Origin: a virus
DNA length: 64,000 nucleotides
IMG/VR virus record: IMGVR_UViG_3300031951_000024
Coordinates: 1-64,000 of that record
Direction: 5' to 3' (one strand)
Shown here in pieces: positions 1-6,190 of the stretch (its first letter is position 1; every line of letters begins with the position of its first letter). Both the position numbers and the translations under genes were made by a program. The notes under the pieces are model-generated. The model searched no databases, was not told where the DNA came from, and worked only from the letters and a program-made list of their open reading frames with translations.

Positions 1-2
1 AA

Positions 3-221
3 ACTGAATTAATATCAACAATTGTAAGAGTTGCTTTGTACATTATAGTTGGGGTCGGAATTGTCACAACTGGGGTTTATGTGTTTACAATGATAATGGG
101 TAAAGACACACAAGTAATAAGTGCGGCCTGGTCTAATATATTTGGAATTTTATTAACAAATGCTTTCTCAATTGTAGGAACAATTATGGGTATAAAATAT
201 GCAACAGAAAATAAAAATTAA
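3..221 (+). CDS. Holin-like small membrane protein, 5' end cut by window edge
   Basis: The reading frame is open from the first bases, so the gene probably starts upstream; an internal TTG at 36 is the only start in view. It has two hydrophobic segments, roughly window residues 6-30 and 45-66, separated by a short polar stretch (GKDTQ) and followed by a charged tail, ATENKN. Two membrane spans, small size and position 11 nt before an endolysin are what a phage holin would show. Holins have little sequence conservation, so the call rests on topology and context. A second 2-TM protein at 50358-50594 is a rival candidate. Confidence 0.5.
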   Translation, partial: TELISTIVRVALYIIVGVGIVTTGVYVFTMIMGKDTQVISAAWSNIFGILLTNAFSIVGTIMGIKYATENKN

Positions 222-232
222 AACTATAAATT

Positions 233-1051
233 ATGTTACTTAAAGTAGGATCAACCGGTGAAGATGTAAAAAAATTACAATCAAAATTAGGATTAACAGC
301 TGATGGTTCCTTTGGACCAAAAACTGAAACGGCTGTTAAAGACTGGCAAAATAAAAATGGATTAAAAGCCGATGGTGTTGTTGGTGATGGAACCTGGTCA
401 AAGATGTTTGGTGGTGTTATCAAAGAAGATGTTGTAATAGCAAAAGTTGAAGGATTAAACATTGATAAACTTAAAGGTCATATTCCAGATTCTGTGTTAA
501 CACAAATACCAGAAACCGCAAAGAAATTTAATATTACAAATAATTTAAGACTTGCACACTTCTTATCACAATGTGCTCACGAATCCGGAAACTTTAAAGC
601 TGTTAACGAAAATCTTAATTATTCCGCTCAAGGACTCAGAGGAACATTTGGAAAATACTTTCCATCAACACTTGCCGAACAATACGCTAGACAACCAGAA
701 AAAATTGCTGCAAGAGTATATGCCGATAGAATGGGAAATGGAAATGAAGCGTCTGGTGAAGGATGGAAATTTAGAGGAAGAGGATACATCCAACTAACAG
801 GTAAAGGAAACTATTCAAAGTTTACACAGTTTATTGGTGAAGATTGTGTTGCAAATCCAGATCTTGTTGCAACAAAATATCCATTGGCATCGGCCGCATT
901 TTTCTTTGACGTAAATAAATTGTGGTCACTATGTGATAAAGGAACTACAGACACAGACGTTGCAGCCGTAACAAAACGAGTAAATGGTGGTACCAATGGA
1001 CTTTCAGACCGTATTAAACACTTTAAAGAGTTTTATAATTTACTTAAGTAG
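233..1051 (+). CDS. Endolysin: peptidoglycan-binding domain plus GH19 glycoside hydrolase
   Basis: 272 aa. Residues 3-58 form a PG_binding_1 repeat (GSTGEDVKKLQ, then DGSFGPKTETAV, then GVVGDGTW). Residues 85-270 match the GH19 chitinase/lysozyme fold: the CAHESGNF motif puts the general-acid Glu at 117, and FRGRGYIQLTGKGNY (180-194) is the usual substrate-cleft motif. It would cut the glycan strands of host peptidoglycan at lysis. There is no signal peptide, so release would need a holin, and a 2-TM gene sits directly upstream. It carries no N-terminal tag, unlike the wall-active genes further right, which suggests it is the cytoplasmic lysis enzyme rather than a packaged one. Confidence 0.93.
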   Translation: MLLKVGSTGEDVKKLQSKLGLTADGSFGPKTETAVKDWQNKNGLKADGVVGDGTWSKMFGGVIKEDVVIAKVEGLNIDKLKGHIPDSVLTQIPETAKKFNITNNLRLAHFLSQCAHESGNFKAVNENLNYSAQGLRGTFGKYFPSTLAEQYARQPEKIAARVYADRMGNGNEASGEGWKFRGRGYIQLTGKGNYSKFTQFIGEDCVANPDLVATKYPLASAAFFFDVNKLWSLCDKGTTDTDVAAVTKRVNGGTNGLSDRIKHFKEFYNLLK

Positions 1052-1073
1052 TTTATTTTTTATCATATTTTTA

Positions 1074-1310
1074 ATGGCAAAGAAACGAATTCACGTTAAT
1101 CAACATCACATTAGGTCCAATAAAACTAAAGATACTGACCTTCCGGTTATAACAATAAAGGAAGGGAGAAAAAATACGTATTGTAATGAGGTTGAAATCC
1201 TTGGACCTAGTGTTATAAAGTATTGTGGAAGTGGTGACCAAAAACCAATTTTAAGTTGTGGTGCTAGAGTAGTTATTGAAACTGATAGTGAGATTAACAT
1301 AATTCGTTAA
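1074..1310 (+). CDS. Conserved small phage protein of unknown function
   Basis: 78 aa from the ATG at 1074; an upstream in-frame GTG at 984 would overlap the endolysin and is less likely. The sequence begins MAKKRIHVNQHHI and contains VITIKEGRKNTYCNEVEI and LSCGARVVIET, a pattern I recall from small uncharacterised phage proteins. It looks like an all-beta domain of the kind found in single-domain capsid or tail accessory proteins, but no function is known. Its last codons overlap the end of the convergent gene on the minus strand by 4 nt. Confidence 0.75.
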   Translation: MAKKRIHVNQHHIRSNKTKDTDLPVITIKEGRKNTYCNEVEILGPSVIKYCGSGDQKPILSCGARVVIETDSEINIIR

Positions 1311-1903
1311 TCCCACCATCTTGAAATTTCAGATTCCATAATTTTAAAAATAAGTTTTCTACAACGGTCTTGGTTTTCGTGGGCAATTTCCATTGCAATT
1401 CTTTGTTTGTCAGTTTCATCAACTTCTTTACCAAATCTATTAATTTCTCCTGACAATACTTTTTTGTACTGACGAGGATACTTTTTAAAGTAATCATCAA
1501 AGTTTTCAGAAATCAAAGAGTCCTCCATTCTGAACCATTTTTTTGTTTCATCGGTTGGAATAAAATCGTATTTAGTGTCGTGATAATCCATATACTCCAT
1601 TCCGTAGAAATCATCTTGTTGTAATTTGATAAGTTTTGCAACAAGTCTCATCTTTTCAGAATCTCTTTTGGCACTAATATGAATACCCCTATCACCAATG
1701 TATTTTGCTTGATGTTCCAATTTAACACGGAGTATTTCAAAGATAAAGGTATCATCCCAATCTCTATCTTTCCAAATAGTAGGAAACCATCTTATAAGAT
1801 TTTTAACTCCACGATAAAAATCCTTGTGGTAATATCTACCCTCAAATCTCCACCAAAGAGATATTTTTTCAAGTACATTTATCTTATCTTTTTCCATCCT
1901 CAA
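1307..1903 (-). CDS. Conserved phage protein, unknown function
   Basis: 198 aa on the minus strand. It is rich in Trp and Tyr, with WWRFEGRYYHKDFYRGV (17-33), then RWFPTIWKDRDWDD and YIGDRGIHISAKRD. I associate this arrangement with a widespread uncharacterised protein of large myophages. No catalytic motif is evident and it is probably soluble. It shares a short overlap with the start of the upstream minus-strand gene, so the two are probably co-transcribed. Confidence 0.75.
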   Translation of the reverse strand: MRMEKDKINVLEKISLWWRFEGRYYHKDFYRGVKNLIRWFPTIWKDRDWDDTFIFEILRVKLEHQAKYIGDRGIHISAKRDSEKMRLVAKLIKLQQDDFYGMEYMDYHDTKYDFIPTDETKKWFRMEDSLISENFDDYFKKYPRQYKKVLSGEINRFGKEVDETDKQRIAMEIAHENQDRCRKLIFKIMESEISRWWD

Positions 1904-2078
1904 GGTCTTTATACTGCAAATATAAAGAAAAAATAATTATAATATTAACAAAAAGACATAAAAAACTTTCTAAAATCCAGTGCCAATCTGTTTGTGTCAT
2001 TGATACGTGAGTCCCAAACCAAACAAAGGATCCGTATTTATTTGTTAACTCAATTAAAAGATATCTTAAAAATTTCAT
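1884..2078 (-). CDS. Small single-pass membrane protein
   Basis: 64 aa from the ATG at 2078; a longer frame with an earlier ATG reaches 2108, but the MKFLRYLL start looks more natural. One strongly hydrophobic helix at about residues 33-52 (FLCLFVNIIIIFSLYL) follows a soluble N-terminus with an aromatic HWILE stretch. The C-terminus (KDLEDGKR) overlaps the start of the next minus-strand gene by 20 nt, an operon-like arrangement. Function unknown. Confidence 0.5.
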   Translation of the reverse strand: MKFLRYLLIELTNKYGSFVWFGTHVSMTQTDWHWILESFLCLFVNIIIIFSLYLQYKDLEDGKR

Positions 2079-2136
2079 AAAACAGGTGATTTTATAATAA
2101 ATAATCATTATACTTTTTTTATAAAAATTATATTTT

Positions 2137-2460
2137 ATGACGGACCAGGAAATATTAAAATACGGGGAAATTCAATACCTTAAAGGAAGACTAGATGAAC
2201 TATTTAAAGCGCTCCCAACAATTTCTGATTTAAATAGAAAAAGAAAATTGGACCAGAGAGTTGAAAAATACTTACAAAAATTAAGAAAAGTAGATGAGGT
2301 TGCATTTCATTTATATCAAGTTGAATTAAAAACAAGATATAAGTCAAAAGAAAGAAGTAAAAGAGACATCAAAGATCTTCTAGAACAAATTATAATAAAT
2401 GAGAATATTATGAACGAGGACATCCTTGAAAGAATAAAAAAACAAATTGACACATATTAA
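2137..2460 (+). CDS. Unknown, helical charged protein
   Basis: 107 aa, no recognised family. It is almost wholly charged helix with heptad-like Leu/Ile spacing (YLQKLRKVDEV, IKDLLEQIIINENI), so a coiled coil is likely. It begins a plus-strand run of three genes: its stop overlaps the next start in a TAATG junction. An AT-rich stretch precedes the ATG, but I see no clear promoter box. Confidence 0.65.
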   Translation: MTDQEILKYGEIQYLKGRLDELFKALPTISDLNRKRKLDQRVEKYLQKLRKVDEVAFHLYQVELKTRYKSKERSKRDIKDLLEQIIINENIMNEDILERIKKQIDTY

Positions 2461-2831
2461 TGGAAAAACCAGATAACGTTGCAGACAACCCGGGTATTTT
2501 ACCATATGGGTCAAATATTGGAGCTCCGGCTATTAGAACAGAAAATATACAAGCCTGGAAGGAACCAAGAATTAAAAATGTAAATAAACAATTTGAAGAT
2601 AGATTTAACAATTTGAAAAAGGAGTACGAAAAACTAATTGAGGAATACAAATGGAATGAACTGGTATATAAAGCAAAGTTTAATTTTGAGCCGGTAATTG
2701 GACAAATTTATCATTTGTATTACTCTAACAATGGTGATATATTCTTATCACTAATTGAACCAAATCAATGGAATAAAGAACATATTGGTTCTTTTTCATA
2801 TAATCACGATAATAAATGGGATAAGATATAA
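2460..2831 (+). CDS. Unknown protein in thioesterase operon
   Basis: 123 aa. The N-terminus (PDNVADNPGILPYGSNIGAP) looks disordered and Pro/Gly-rich. Residues 40-62 are charged helix, and the second half (PVIGQIYHLYYSNNGDIFLSLI) resembles a small beta domain of the type seen in conserved phage proteins of about 120 aa. The start codon overlaps the previous stop, and the thioesterase follows after 2 nt, so translational coupling is likely. No function can be assigned. Confidence 0.65.
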   Translation: MEKPDNVADNPGILPYGSNIGAPAIRTENIQAWKEPRIKNVNKQFEDRFNNLKKEYEKLIEEYKWNELVYKAKFNFEPVIGQIYHLYYSNNGDIFLSLIEPNQWNKEHIGSFSYNHDNKWDKI

Positions 2832-2833
2832 TA

Positions 2834-3247
2834 ATGGAATTAATAACAACACACCCAATTAAAAAATCAGATCTTGGATTTCACGGAAATCTTTTTGGTG
2901 GAAAATTATTGGCATGGCTTGACGCAGCCGCTGTTGCTTATGCGATGCAACTATGTGACACACCAAGAATGGTCACAGTGTCAATTGACAAATGTGTATT
3001 TGAAAAACCAAGTAAAGAAGGACAACTACTTAAAATATTTGGATATCCGGCGTCTATTGGAAATACATCAGTTACATTATATATTGAAGCAAGAGCTCAC
3101 AATGTAAGGACCGGTAGACAAGCTGTTGTTCTAAAGACACATACCAAATTTGTATATATTGATGAAGATGGAAATCCATTACCGTTAAAAGAAAAATCTG
3201 TAAAGAGAATAAAAGAAATGCTTGAAAGATTAGAAACATCAGAATAA
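2834..3247 (+). CDS. Hotdog-fold acyl-CoA thioesterase (YciA-like)
   Basis: 137 aa, the normal length for the family. The signature FHGNLFGGKLLAWLDAAAV (16-34) carries the conserved Asn19 and the candidate catalytic Asp30 of hotdog acyl-CoA hydrolases. The later VTVSIDKCVFEKP and GNTSVTLYIEA segments match the central strands. The family hydrolyses acyl-CoA to free fatty acid and CoA in the cytoplasm. In a phage this would be a metabolic gene acting on lipid or CoA pools. It is last in a tight three-gene run and has no N-terminal tag. It is typical of bacteria and unusual in phages. Confidence 0.9.
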   Translation: MELITTHPIKKSDLGFHGNLFGGKLLAWLDAAAVAYAMQLCDTPRMVTVSIDKCVFEKPSKEGQLLKIFGYPASIGNTSVTLYIEARAHNVRTGRQAVVLKTHTKFVYIDEDGNPLPLKEKSVKRIKEMLERLETSE

Positions 3248-3264
3248 TTTATTATATTTGTGAT

Positions 3265-3411
3265 ATGAAAAGATATCAAATAGTAATATTATCAATTATA
3301 TTTCTTCCAGTAAGTTTACCCTATTGGTTTGCTTGGACAATGATTGAAGCAATGAGAGAAGATGATGGCACAATTTGGACAGAAAACCCTTTAACCTTTA
3401 AATCAGAATAA
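3265..3411 (+). CDS. Small membrane peptide
   Basis: 48 aa. Residues 5-25 (QIVILSIIFLPVSLPYWFAW) form a single membrane segment and the remainder is acidic. A TATATTTG box, the host-type -7 element, lies at 3253-3260 just 4 nt before the ATG, which would give a near-leaderless message; no good -33 TTG is seen. The last codons are part of the repeated leader that precedes the next ORF. Confidence 0.45.
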   Translation: MKRYQIVILSIIFLPVSLPYWFAWTMIEAMREDDGTIWTENPLTFKSE

Positions 3412-3412
3412 G

Positions 3413-3475
3413 ATGAGAATAAAATCAGAAAATGAAGAACAACCATTAGTAGTAATTAAATTTATTAACCTTTAA
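3413..3475 (+). CDS. Possible 20-aa peptide
   Basis: A 20-codon ORF, MRIKSENEEQPLVVIKFINL, starts directly at the end of a leader 1 copy, and its last codons contribute to the next copy. The only support for translation is the leader. It could equally be a relic of a deleted gene. Confidence 0.25.
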   Translation: MRIKSENEEQPLVVIKFINL

Positions 3476-3486
3476 ATCAGAATAAG

Positions 3487-3564
3487 ATGCACCTAGAGAT
3501 TATATTTTTTTTAATGGGAATGATTACTGGAATCGCAATGTGTTACAACATAATGAAAAGATAA
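3487..3564 (+). CDS. 25-aa single-span membrane peptide
   Basis: A 25-codon ORF starting directly after a leader 1 copy. Residues 4-20 are hydrophobic (EIIFFLMGMITGIAMCY), then a basic tail NIMKR. It is similar in size and style to the TM peptides at 22744 and 26766. Function unknown. Confidence 0.35.
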   Translation: MHLEIIFFLMGMITGIAMCYNIMKR

Positions 3565-3579
3565 TTAAATCAGAATAAG

Positions 3580-3642
3580 ATGAAAAAGACAGCAGTAGAA
3601 TGGTTAGAAGAACAAGTGTTTACTTGGGGTGATAGACCTTAA
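3580..3642 (+). pseudogene. Truncated duplicate of the MKKxTAVEWL gene
   Basis: The ORF MKKTAVEWLEEQVFTWGDRP copies the first 12 residues of the gene at 4005 (MKKQTAVEWLKEQ) and then stops after 20 codons. It follows a leader 1 copy, whereas the full-length relative follows leader 2. It looks like a duplicated and truncated gene, although a functional 20-aa peptide cannot be excluded. Confidence 0.45.
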
Positions 3643-3660
3643 TTTTAAAACGTGTGTGAT

Positions 3661-3783
3661 ATGGAAAGATTTAACAAATGGTTATGGGAAGATTTATCCC
3701 CCAACAAAAGATTTTTGTTTATATGTGGGAGTTGTATAATTACAGCTTTTTTATGTCTAATTTATAAAACGTGTGTGATATGA
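3661..3783 (+). CDS. Small membrane protein
   Basis: 40 aa, begins right after a leader 2 copy. A polar amphipathic N-terminus (ERFNKWLWEDLSPNKR) is followed by one membrane span at about residues 18-35. Its stop overlaps the ATG of the lipoprotein gene (ATGA), so the two are probably translated together. Confidence 0.45.
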   Translation: MERFNKWLWEDLSPNKRFLFICGSCIITAFLCLIYKTCVI

Positions 3784-3992
3784 GAAAATACTTAATTGGA
3801 GTTTTTATTATGATGATATTAGTAAGTTGTGACAATCATTATAATGGAAAGGAGATAAAAGAAGGAATTTCTATATGTGCTGAGATTACACAATATAGAA
3901 ATGGTAGGTGTGAATATGTATTTATAGGTAAATGGGACTATACTAGATTTTATGCTGATTGTGGTAAATGGCAAATAGGAGATACCCTTTAA
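3780..3992 (+). CDS. Small predicted lipoprotein
   Basis: 70 aa from the ATG at 3780, chosen because it follows a leader 2 copy and gives a clean signal: a basic MRK, a hydrophobic stretch and the lipobox LVSC, making Cys16 the lipidation site. The mature part is about 55 aa with a Cys/Tyr/Trp-rich pattern (CEYVFIGKWDYTRFYADCGKW), resembling small lipoproteins of Bacteroidetes. It would sit in the cell envelope, and superinfection exclusion is a possible role, but that is inference. Confidence 0.55.
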   Translation: MRKYLIGVFIMMILVSCDNHYNGKEIKEGISICAEITQYRNGRCEYVFIGKWDYTRFYADCGKWQIGDTL

Positions 3993-4004
3993 AACGTGTA
4001 TGAT

Positions 4005-4214
4005 ATGAAAAAACAGACAGCAGTAGAATGGTTAAAAGAGCAATACATAAAACATTCTGGCAACTTATTAGAAATGGGAAAGGCATTTGAAAAAGCCAAA
4101 GAAATGGAGAAGGAGCATTTATATAATTTCTATGTGCAAGGAGGGGTTGATGCTATAATGGAAGCGGATAGGAATGTTGAACAATACTACAACGAAACCT
4201 TTAAATCAGAATAA
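4005..4214 (+). CDS. Conserved small helical protein of Bacteroidetes and their phages
   Basis: 69 aa from the ATG at 4005, directly after a leader 2 copy. It contains MKKQTAVEWLKEQY, then MGKAFEKAKEMEKEHLYNFYVQGG, a pattern I recall from many small uncharacterised Bacteroidetes proteins. It is predicted wholly helical and soluble. The N-terminal part is duplicated in truncated form at 3580. Function unknown. Confidence 0.65.
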   Translation: MKKQTAVEWLKEQYIKHSGNLLEMGKAFEKAKEMEKEHLYNFYVQGGVDAIMEADRNVEQYYNETFKSE

Positions 4215-4215
4215 G

Positions 4216-4605
4216 ATGGAAAAAGTACTTTATATCGTAAGAGGAATTCCGGGATCCGGAAAATCAACATTTGCAAAAACACTGGGTGGCAATCACTATG
4301 AGGCTGATATGTATTTTATTGGTGAATCCGGTAATTACAATTTTGACCCAACAAAGATTAAAGATGCTCACCAGTGGTGTCAGGGAATGGTTAAAGGGGA
4401 TATGATTTTGGAATACCCAAAAATTGTTGTGTCAAACACTTTCACACAAGAGTGGGAGATGGAGCCTTATGTAAATATGGCCAAAGAATATGGATACACC
4501 GTATTTTCAGTAATTGTTGAAAATAGACACGGAGGTGTGAATAAGCACGGAGTTCCGGAAGATAAGATTCAAACGATGAAATCCCGGTTTGAGATCAACC
4601 TTTAA
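4216..4605 (+). CDS. P-loop kinase-like ATPase (N4BP2/polynucleotide kinase-like)
   Basis: 129 aa from the ATG directly after a leader 1 copy; an earlier in-frame ATG at 4174 lies inside the previous gene and is rejected. The Walker A motif GIPGSGKST occupies residues 10-18. EADMYF (29-34) followed by a G-Y-N-F-D pattern and AHQWC matches the small AAA-33-type kinases related to polynucleotide kinase and NEDD4-binding protein 2. The likely substrate is a nucleic-acid 5' end, but none is provable here. The 3' end overlaps the convergent nuclease gene by 11 nt. Confidence 0.75.
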   Translation: MEKVLYIVRGIPGSGKSTFAKTLGGNHYEADMYFIGESGNYNFDPTKIKDAHQWCQGMVKGDMILEYPKIVVSNTFTQEWEMEPYVNMAKEYGYTVFSVIVENRHGGVNKHGVPEDKIQTMKSRFEINL

Positions 4606-5188
4606 CTTGATATTTTTTATAATCAGTTGAAGAAGGTTTTTCGTTTTTGAAATAATAGGTTTCGGTTGTGTTATTATATTTAATTATTTTATAATAACCA
4701 TCGGGTATAGTTGCACCTGAAGGTAACACTTTAGAGGATTTAGTAAATTCACAAATAACCTCAACCGAAACTACTTTATATTTTAAAGCTAACGATCTTT
4801 CATATGTTTCTAAAAGCCTCCAAGTGGTTCTATTAAGATCTTGATGTTGTAAAGTACAATTTAAATAAGTGAAAGTTTTTTTCATTAGATCTCTTGTACA
4901 ATTAAAATCCGCGGCAGGTGCCATATGACCTTTATCCCAAACATTGTTATCATAATCCTTACCATCTGAAGTTAATATTGAATCACAAGTAAAAAAATCA
5001 AGACCTTTTCTTGACGCAGATCCAGAAGGACATTGAACATTATATTTTACAGAAAGAGGTTGTTGTAGTTTTTCTGAATAAATGATTTTGAATATGTCAG
5101 CATTTACAATGACACTATCTCTTAATTTTTTTTGTGATAAAGAAACAAAAGGAAAAACTAAAAATAAAAATAATATAAACTTTTTCAT
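4595..5188 (-). CDS. Secreted DNA/RNA non-specific endonuclease (NucA/EndA type)
   Basis: 197 aa. The N-terminal signal peptide (FILFLFLVFPFVSLSQ, 4-19) predicts export. The catalytic motif reads DKGHMAPAADF (85-95), with His88 as general base; Asn110 and Asn119 lie in the following helix as in the metal-binding site of the family. It would degrade extracellular or periplasmic DNA and RNA. A GTATTTAT box on the minus strand (5193-5200) sits 4 nt before the ATG, linking it to the phage-type regulon. It could destroy competing incoming DNA or debris. Confidence 0.85.
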   Translation of the reverse strand: MKKFILFLFLVFPFVSLSQKKLRDSVIVNADIFKIIYSEKLQQPLSVKYNVQCPSGSASRKGLDFFTCDSILTSDGKDYDNNVWDKGHMAPAADFNCTRDLMKKTFTYLNCTLQHQDLNRTTWRLLETYERSLALKYKVVSVEVICEFTKSSKVLPSGATIPDGYYKIIKYNNTTETYYFKNEKPSSTDYKKYQVKG

Positions 5189-5192
5189 ATCA

Positions 5193-5200
5193 ATAAATAC
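5193..5200 (-). promoter_or_regulatory. GTATTTAT box before nuclease gene
   Basis: On the minus strand the sequence reads GTATTTAT, ending 4 nt before the ATG at 5188. It matches the recurrent box found before most tagged genes. Confidence 0.45.
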
Positions 5201-5255
5201 TACTATATTTACATTATGGGATTTAAAAAAATATTAACAACCGGTAAGGTATATA

Positions 5256-5306
5256 TAACGGTTGAGAATATGTGTTCGTTTTAATGACACATATTCTTTG
5301 TTATAC
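5256..5306 (+). repeat. attC-like structured repeat S1
   Basis: TAACGGTTGA is followed by a 10-bp stem, GAATATGTGT (5266-5275) pairing with ACACATATTC (5287-5296), across the loop TCGTTTTAATG, then TTTGTTATAC. The outer TATAAC and GTTATA also pair. S4 has the same loop and ends but a different, still complementary, stem. That is the hallmark of integron attC sites, which conserve structure rather than sequence. Confidence 0.6.
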
Positions 5307-5346
5307 TTAGTTAAAAAATTATTTACAAATTAAAAAATTAAAAAAA

Positions 5347-5442
5347 ATGATAGTAGTTAAAATTATATTATTGGCTGTAATGGTTTTATGTGGTTTAGGT
5401 GCAATATATTGTGGGTTTATGGCTCTTAAAAACTTAAAATAA
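5347..5442 (+). CDS. 31-aa membrane peptide in a cassette-like unit
   Basis: 31 codons, one long hydrophobic helix (VVKIILLAVMVLCGLGAIYCGF) with a basic C-terminus, KNLK. It is the only ORF between the structured repeats S1 and S2, so it is the payload of the first cassette-like unit. The unit begins GTTATACT and ends AGTATAAC, which are exact reverse complements. An A-rich tract precedes the ATG. Function unknown. Confidence 0.4.
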   Translation: MIVVKIILLAVMVLCGLGAIYCGFMALKNLK

Positions 5443-5453
5443 TTTTTTTATTG

Positions 5454-5577
5454 AGTATAACGGTTGAGTATAAACGTAGTGCTTAACTGAACTTAAATTG
5501 AAATACAAAACTTGAAATTATGATAAAAAGATTGATTGAAAAACTGAAAACATTACGTTTATACTTTGTTATGTGTG
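5454..5577 (+). repeat. attC-like structured repeat S2
   Basis: AGTATAACGGTTGA starts the site. GTATAAACGTA (5468-5478) pairs with TACGTTTATAC (5554-5564), followed by TTTGTTATG. The body between the stems is about 75 nt and is nearly identical to S3. The start codon of the ORF at 5520 lies inside it. At about 120 bp it is comparable in size to long integron attC sites such as VCRs. Confidence 0.6.
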
Positions 5578-5732
5578 GTAATAAGTCTGATATAGAAAAA
5601 GTATTAGATGGATTGAGCGATAATAATGTTCGTTGTAAAAACTGGTGTGGGATGAAGTGGTGTGATAAAAATGATTGTATAAATGTTAGTAAAGGATTTT
5701 CAGATGAAACAGACAAAACTTATTACACATAA
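5520..5732 (+). CDS. Small Cys-rich protein with repeat-encoded N-terminus
   Basis: 70 aa. The first 16 residues (MIKRLIEKLKTLRLYF) are encoded inside structured repeat S2 and are almost the same as in the next gene; the remainder is unrelated and includes CKNWCGMKWCDKNDC, a possible metal-binding cluster. The chimeric layout suggests a constant, basic amphipathic start joined to different cassette bodies. The stop lies at the S3 boundary. Function unknown. Confidence 0.5.
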   Translation: MIKRLIEKLKTLRLYFVMCGNKSDIEKVLDGLSDNNVRCKNWCGMKWCDKNDCINVSKGFSDETDKTYYT

Positions 5733-5851
5733 CGGTTGAGTATAAACGTAGTGTTTAACTGAACTTAATTTGAAATACAAAACTAAAAAATTATGATAAA
5801 AAGATTGATTGGAAGACTGAAAACATTACGTTTATACTTTGTTAGCAAACG
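5722..5851 (+). repeat. attC-like structured repeat S3
   Basis: ACACATAACGGTTGA starts the site and is the reverse complement of GTTATGTGT at the end of S2. GTATAAACGTA (5740-5750) pairs with TACGTTTATAC (5827-5837). The site ends TTTGTTAGCAAACG. The body is nearly identical to S2. The flanks differ from S2 and match those of the neighbouring cassette, as expected after site-specific recombination. Confidence 0.6.
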
Positions 5852-6074
5852 TTGTGTTAAGAGTTGGGATGAAATGACGTTGTTTGAACAATGGCAATAT
5901 GCAAGAGATAATTTCCAACACTATTCAATTAGATATATTTATGATACTGGTGATGGATATAGAAGAACTGTATCAAGTAAAGAAAAACAATATTGCTTTG
6001 ATATGGCTAATAAATGGGATGGTATTATAAAAGAACTTCGGTTGAAAATTATAGCACAGTCTAATGTTTGCTAA
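5793..6074 (+). CDS. Small protein with repeat-encoded N-terminus
   Basis: 93 aa. Residues 1-17 (MIKRLIGRLKTLRLYF plus V) come from repeat S3 and match the start of the gene at 5520. The body (WDEMTLFEQWQYARDNF, YIYDTGDGYRRTVSS) is different and unrecognised. Its stop falls in the opening arm of S4. The unit between S3 and S4 begins GTTAGCAAAC and ends GTTTGCTAAC, exact reverse complements, which marks it as a discrete cassette-like segment. Confidence 0.55.
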   Translation: MIKRLIGRLKTLRLYFVSKRCVKSWDEMTLFEQWQYARDNFQHYSIRYIYDTGDGYRRTVSSKEKQYCFDMANKWDGIIKELRLKIIAQSNVC

Positions 6075-6127
6075 CGTCCGATGATAAACAATCGTTTTAA
6101 TGTTGTTTATCATTTGTTATACATAGT
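6064..6127 (+). repeat. attC-like structured repeat S4
   Basis: GTTTGCTAACG opens the site. GATGATAAACAA (6080-6091) pairs with TTGTTTATCAT (6103-6113) across the loop TCGTTTTAATG shared with S1, then TTGTTATAC. Stem sequence differs from S1 while pairing is kept. Confidence 0.6.
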
Positions 6128-6142
6128 ATTTTGTGCATTGGG

Positions 6143-6173
6143 TTGATATTATCAAAATAAATTAGTATATTTG
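6143..6173 (+). promoter_or_regulatory. Host-type promoter, TTG-N20-TATATTTG
   Basis: TTG at 6143-6145 and TATATTTG at 6166-6173, separated by 20 nt, match the Bacteroidetes consensus. The downstream ATG is at 6191. Confidence 0.6.
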
Positions 6174-6190
6174 TGAATAAAACTGGTTAT

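Larger units (their letters stand above)
3395..4215 (+). repeat. Two repeated gene-leader sequences, seven copies
   Basis: Leader 1, CCTTTAAATCAGAATAAG, occurs at 3395-3412, 3469-3486, 3565-3579 (last 15 bases only) and 4198-4215. Leader 2, AAAACGTGTGTGAT, occurs at 3647-3660, 3766-3779 and 3991-4004 (one mismatch). Every copy ends exactly at an ATG (3413, 3487, 3580, 4216; 3661, 3780, 4005). This seen pattern implies that small genes were duplicated or swapped together with their translation leaders. Confidence 0.85.

Noticed and set aside
5256-6127. CRISPR array explanation for the repeats S1-S4
   Set aside because: Repeats differ in length and stem sequence, contain ORF starts and are not regularly spaced; no cas genes are seen.
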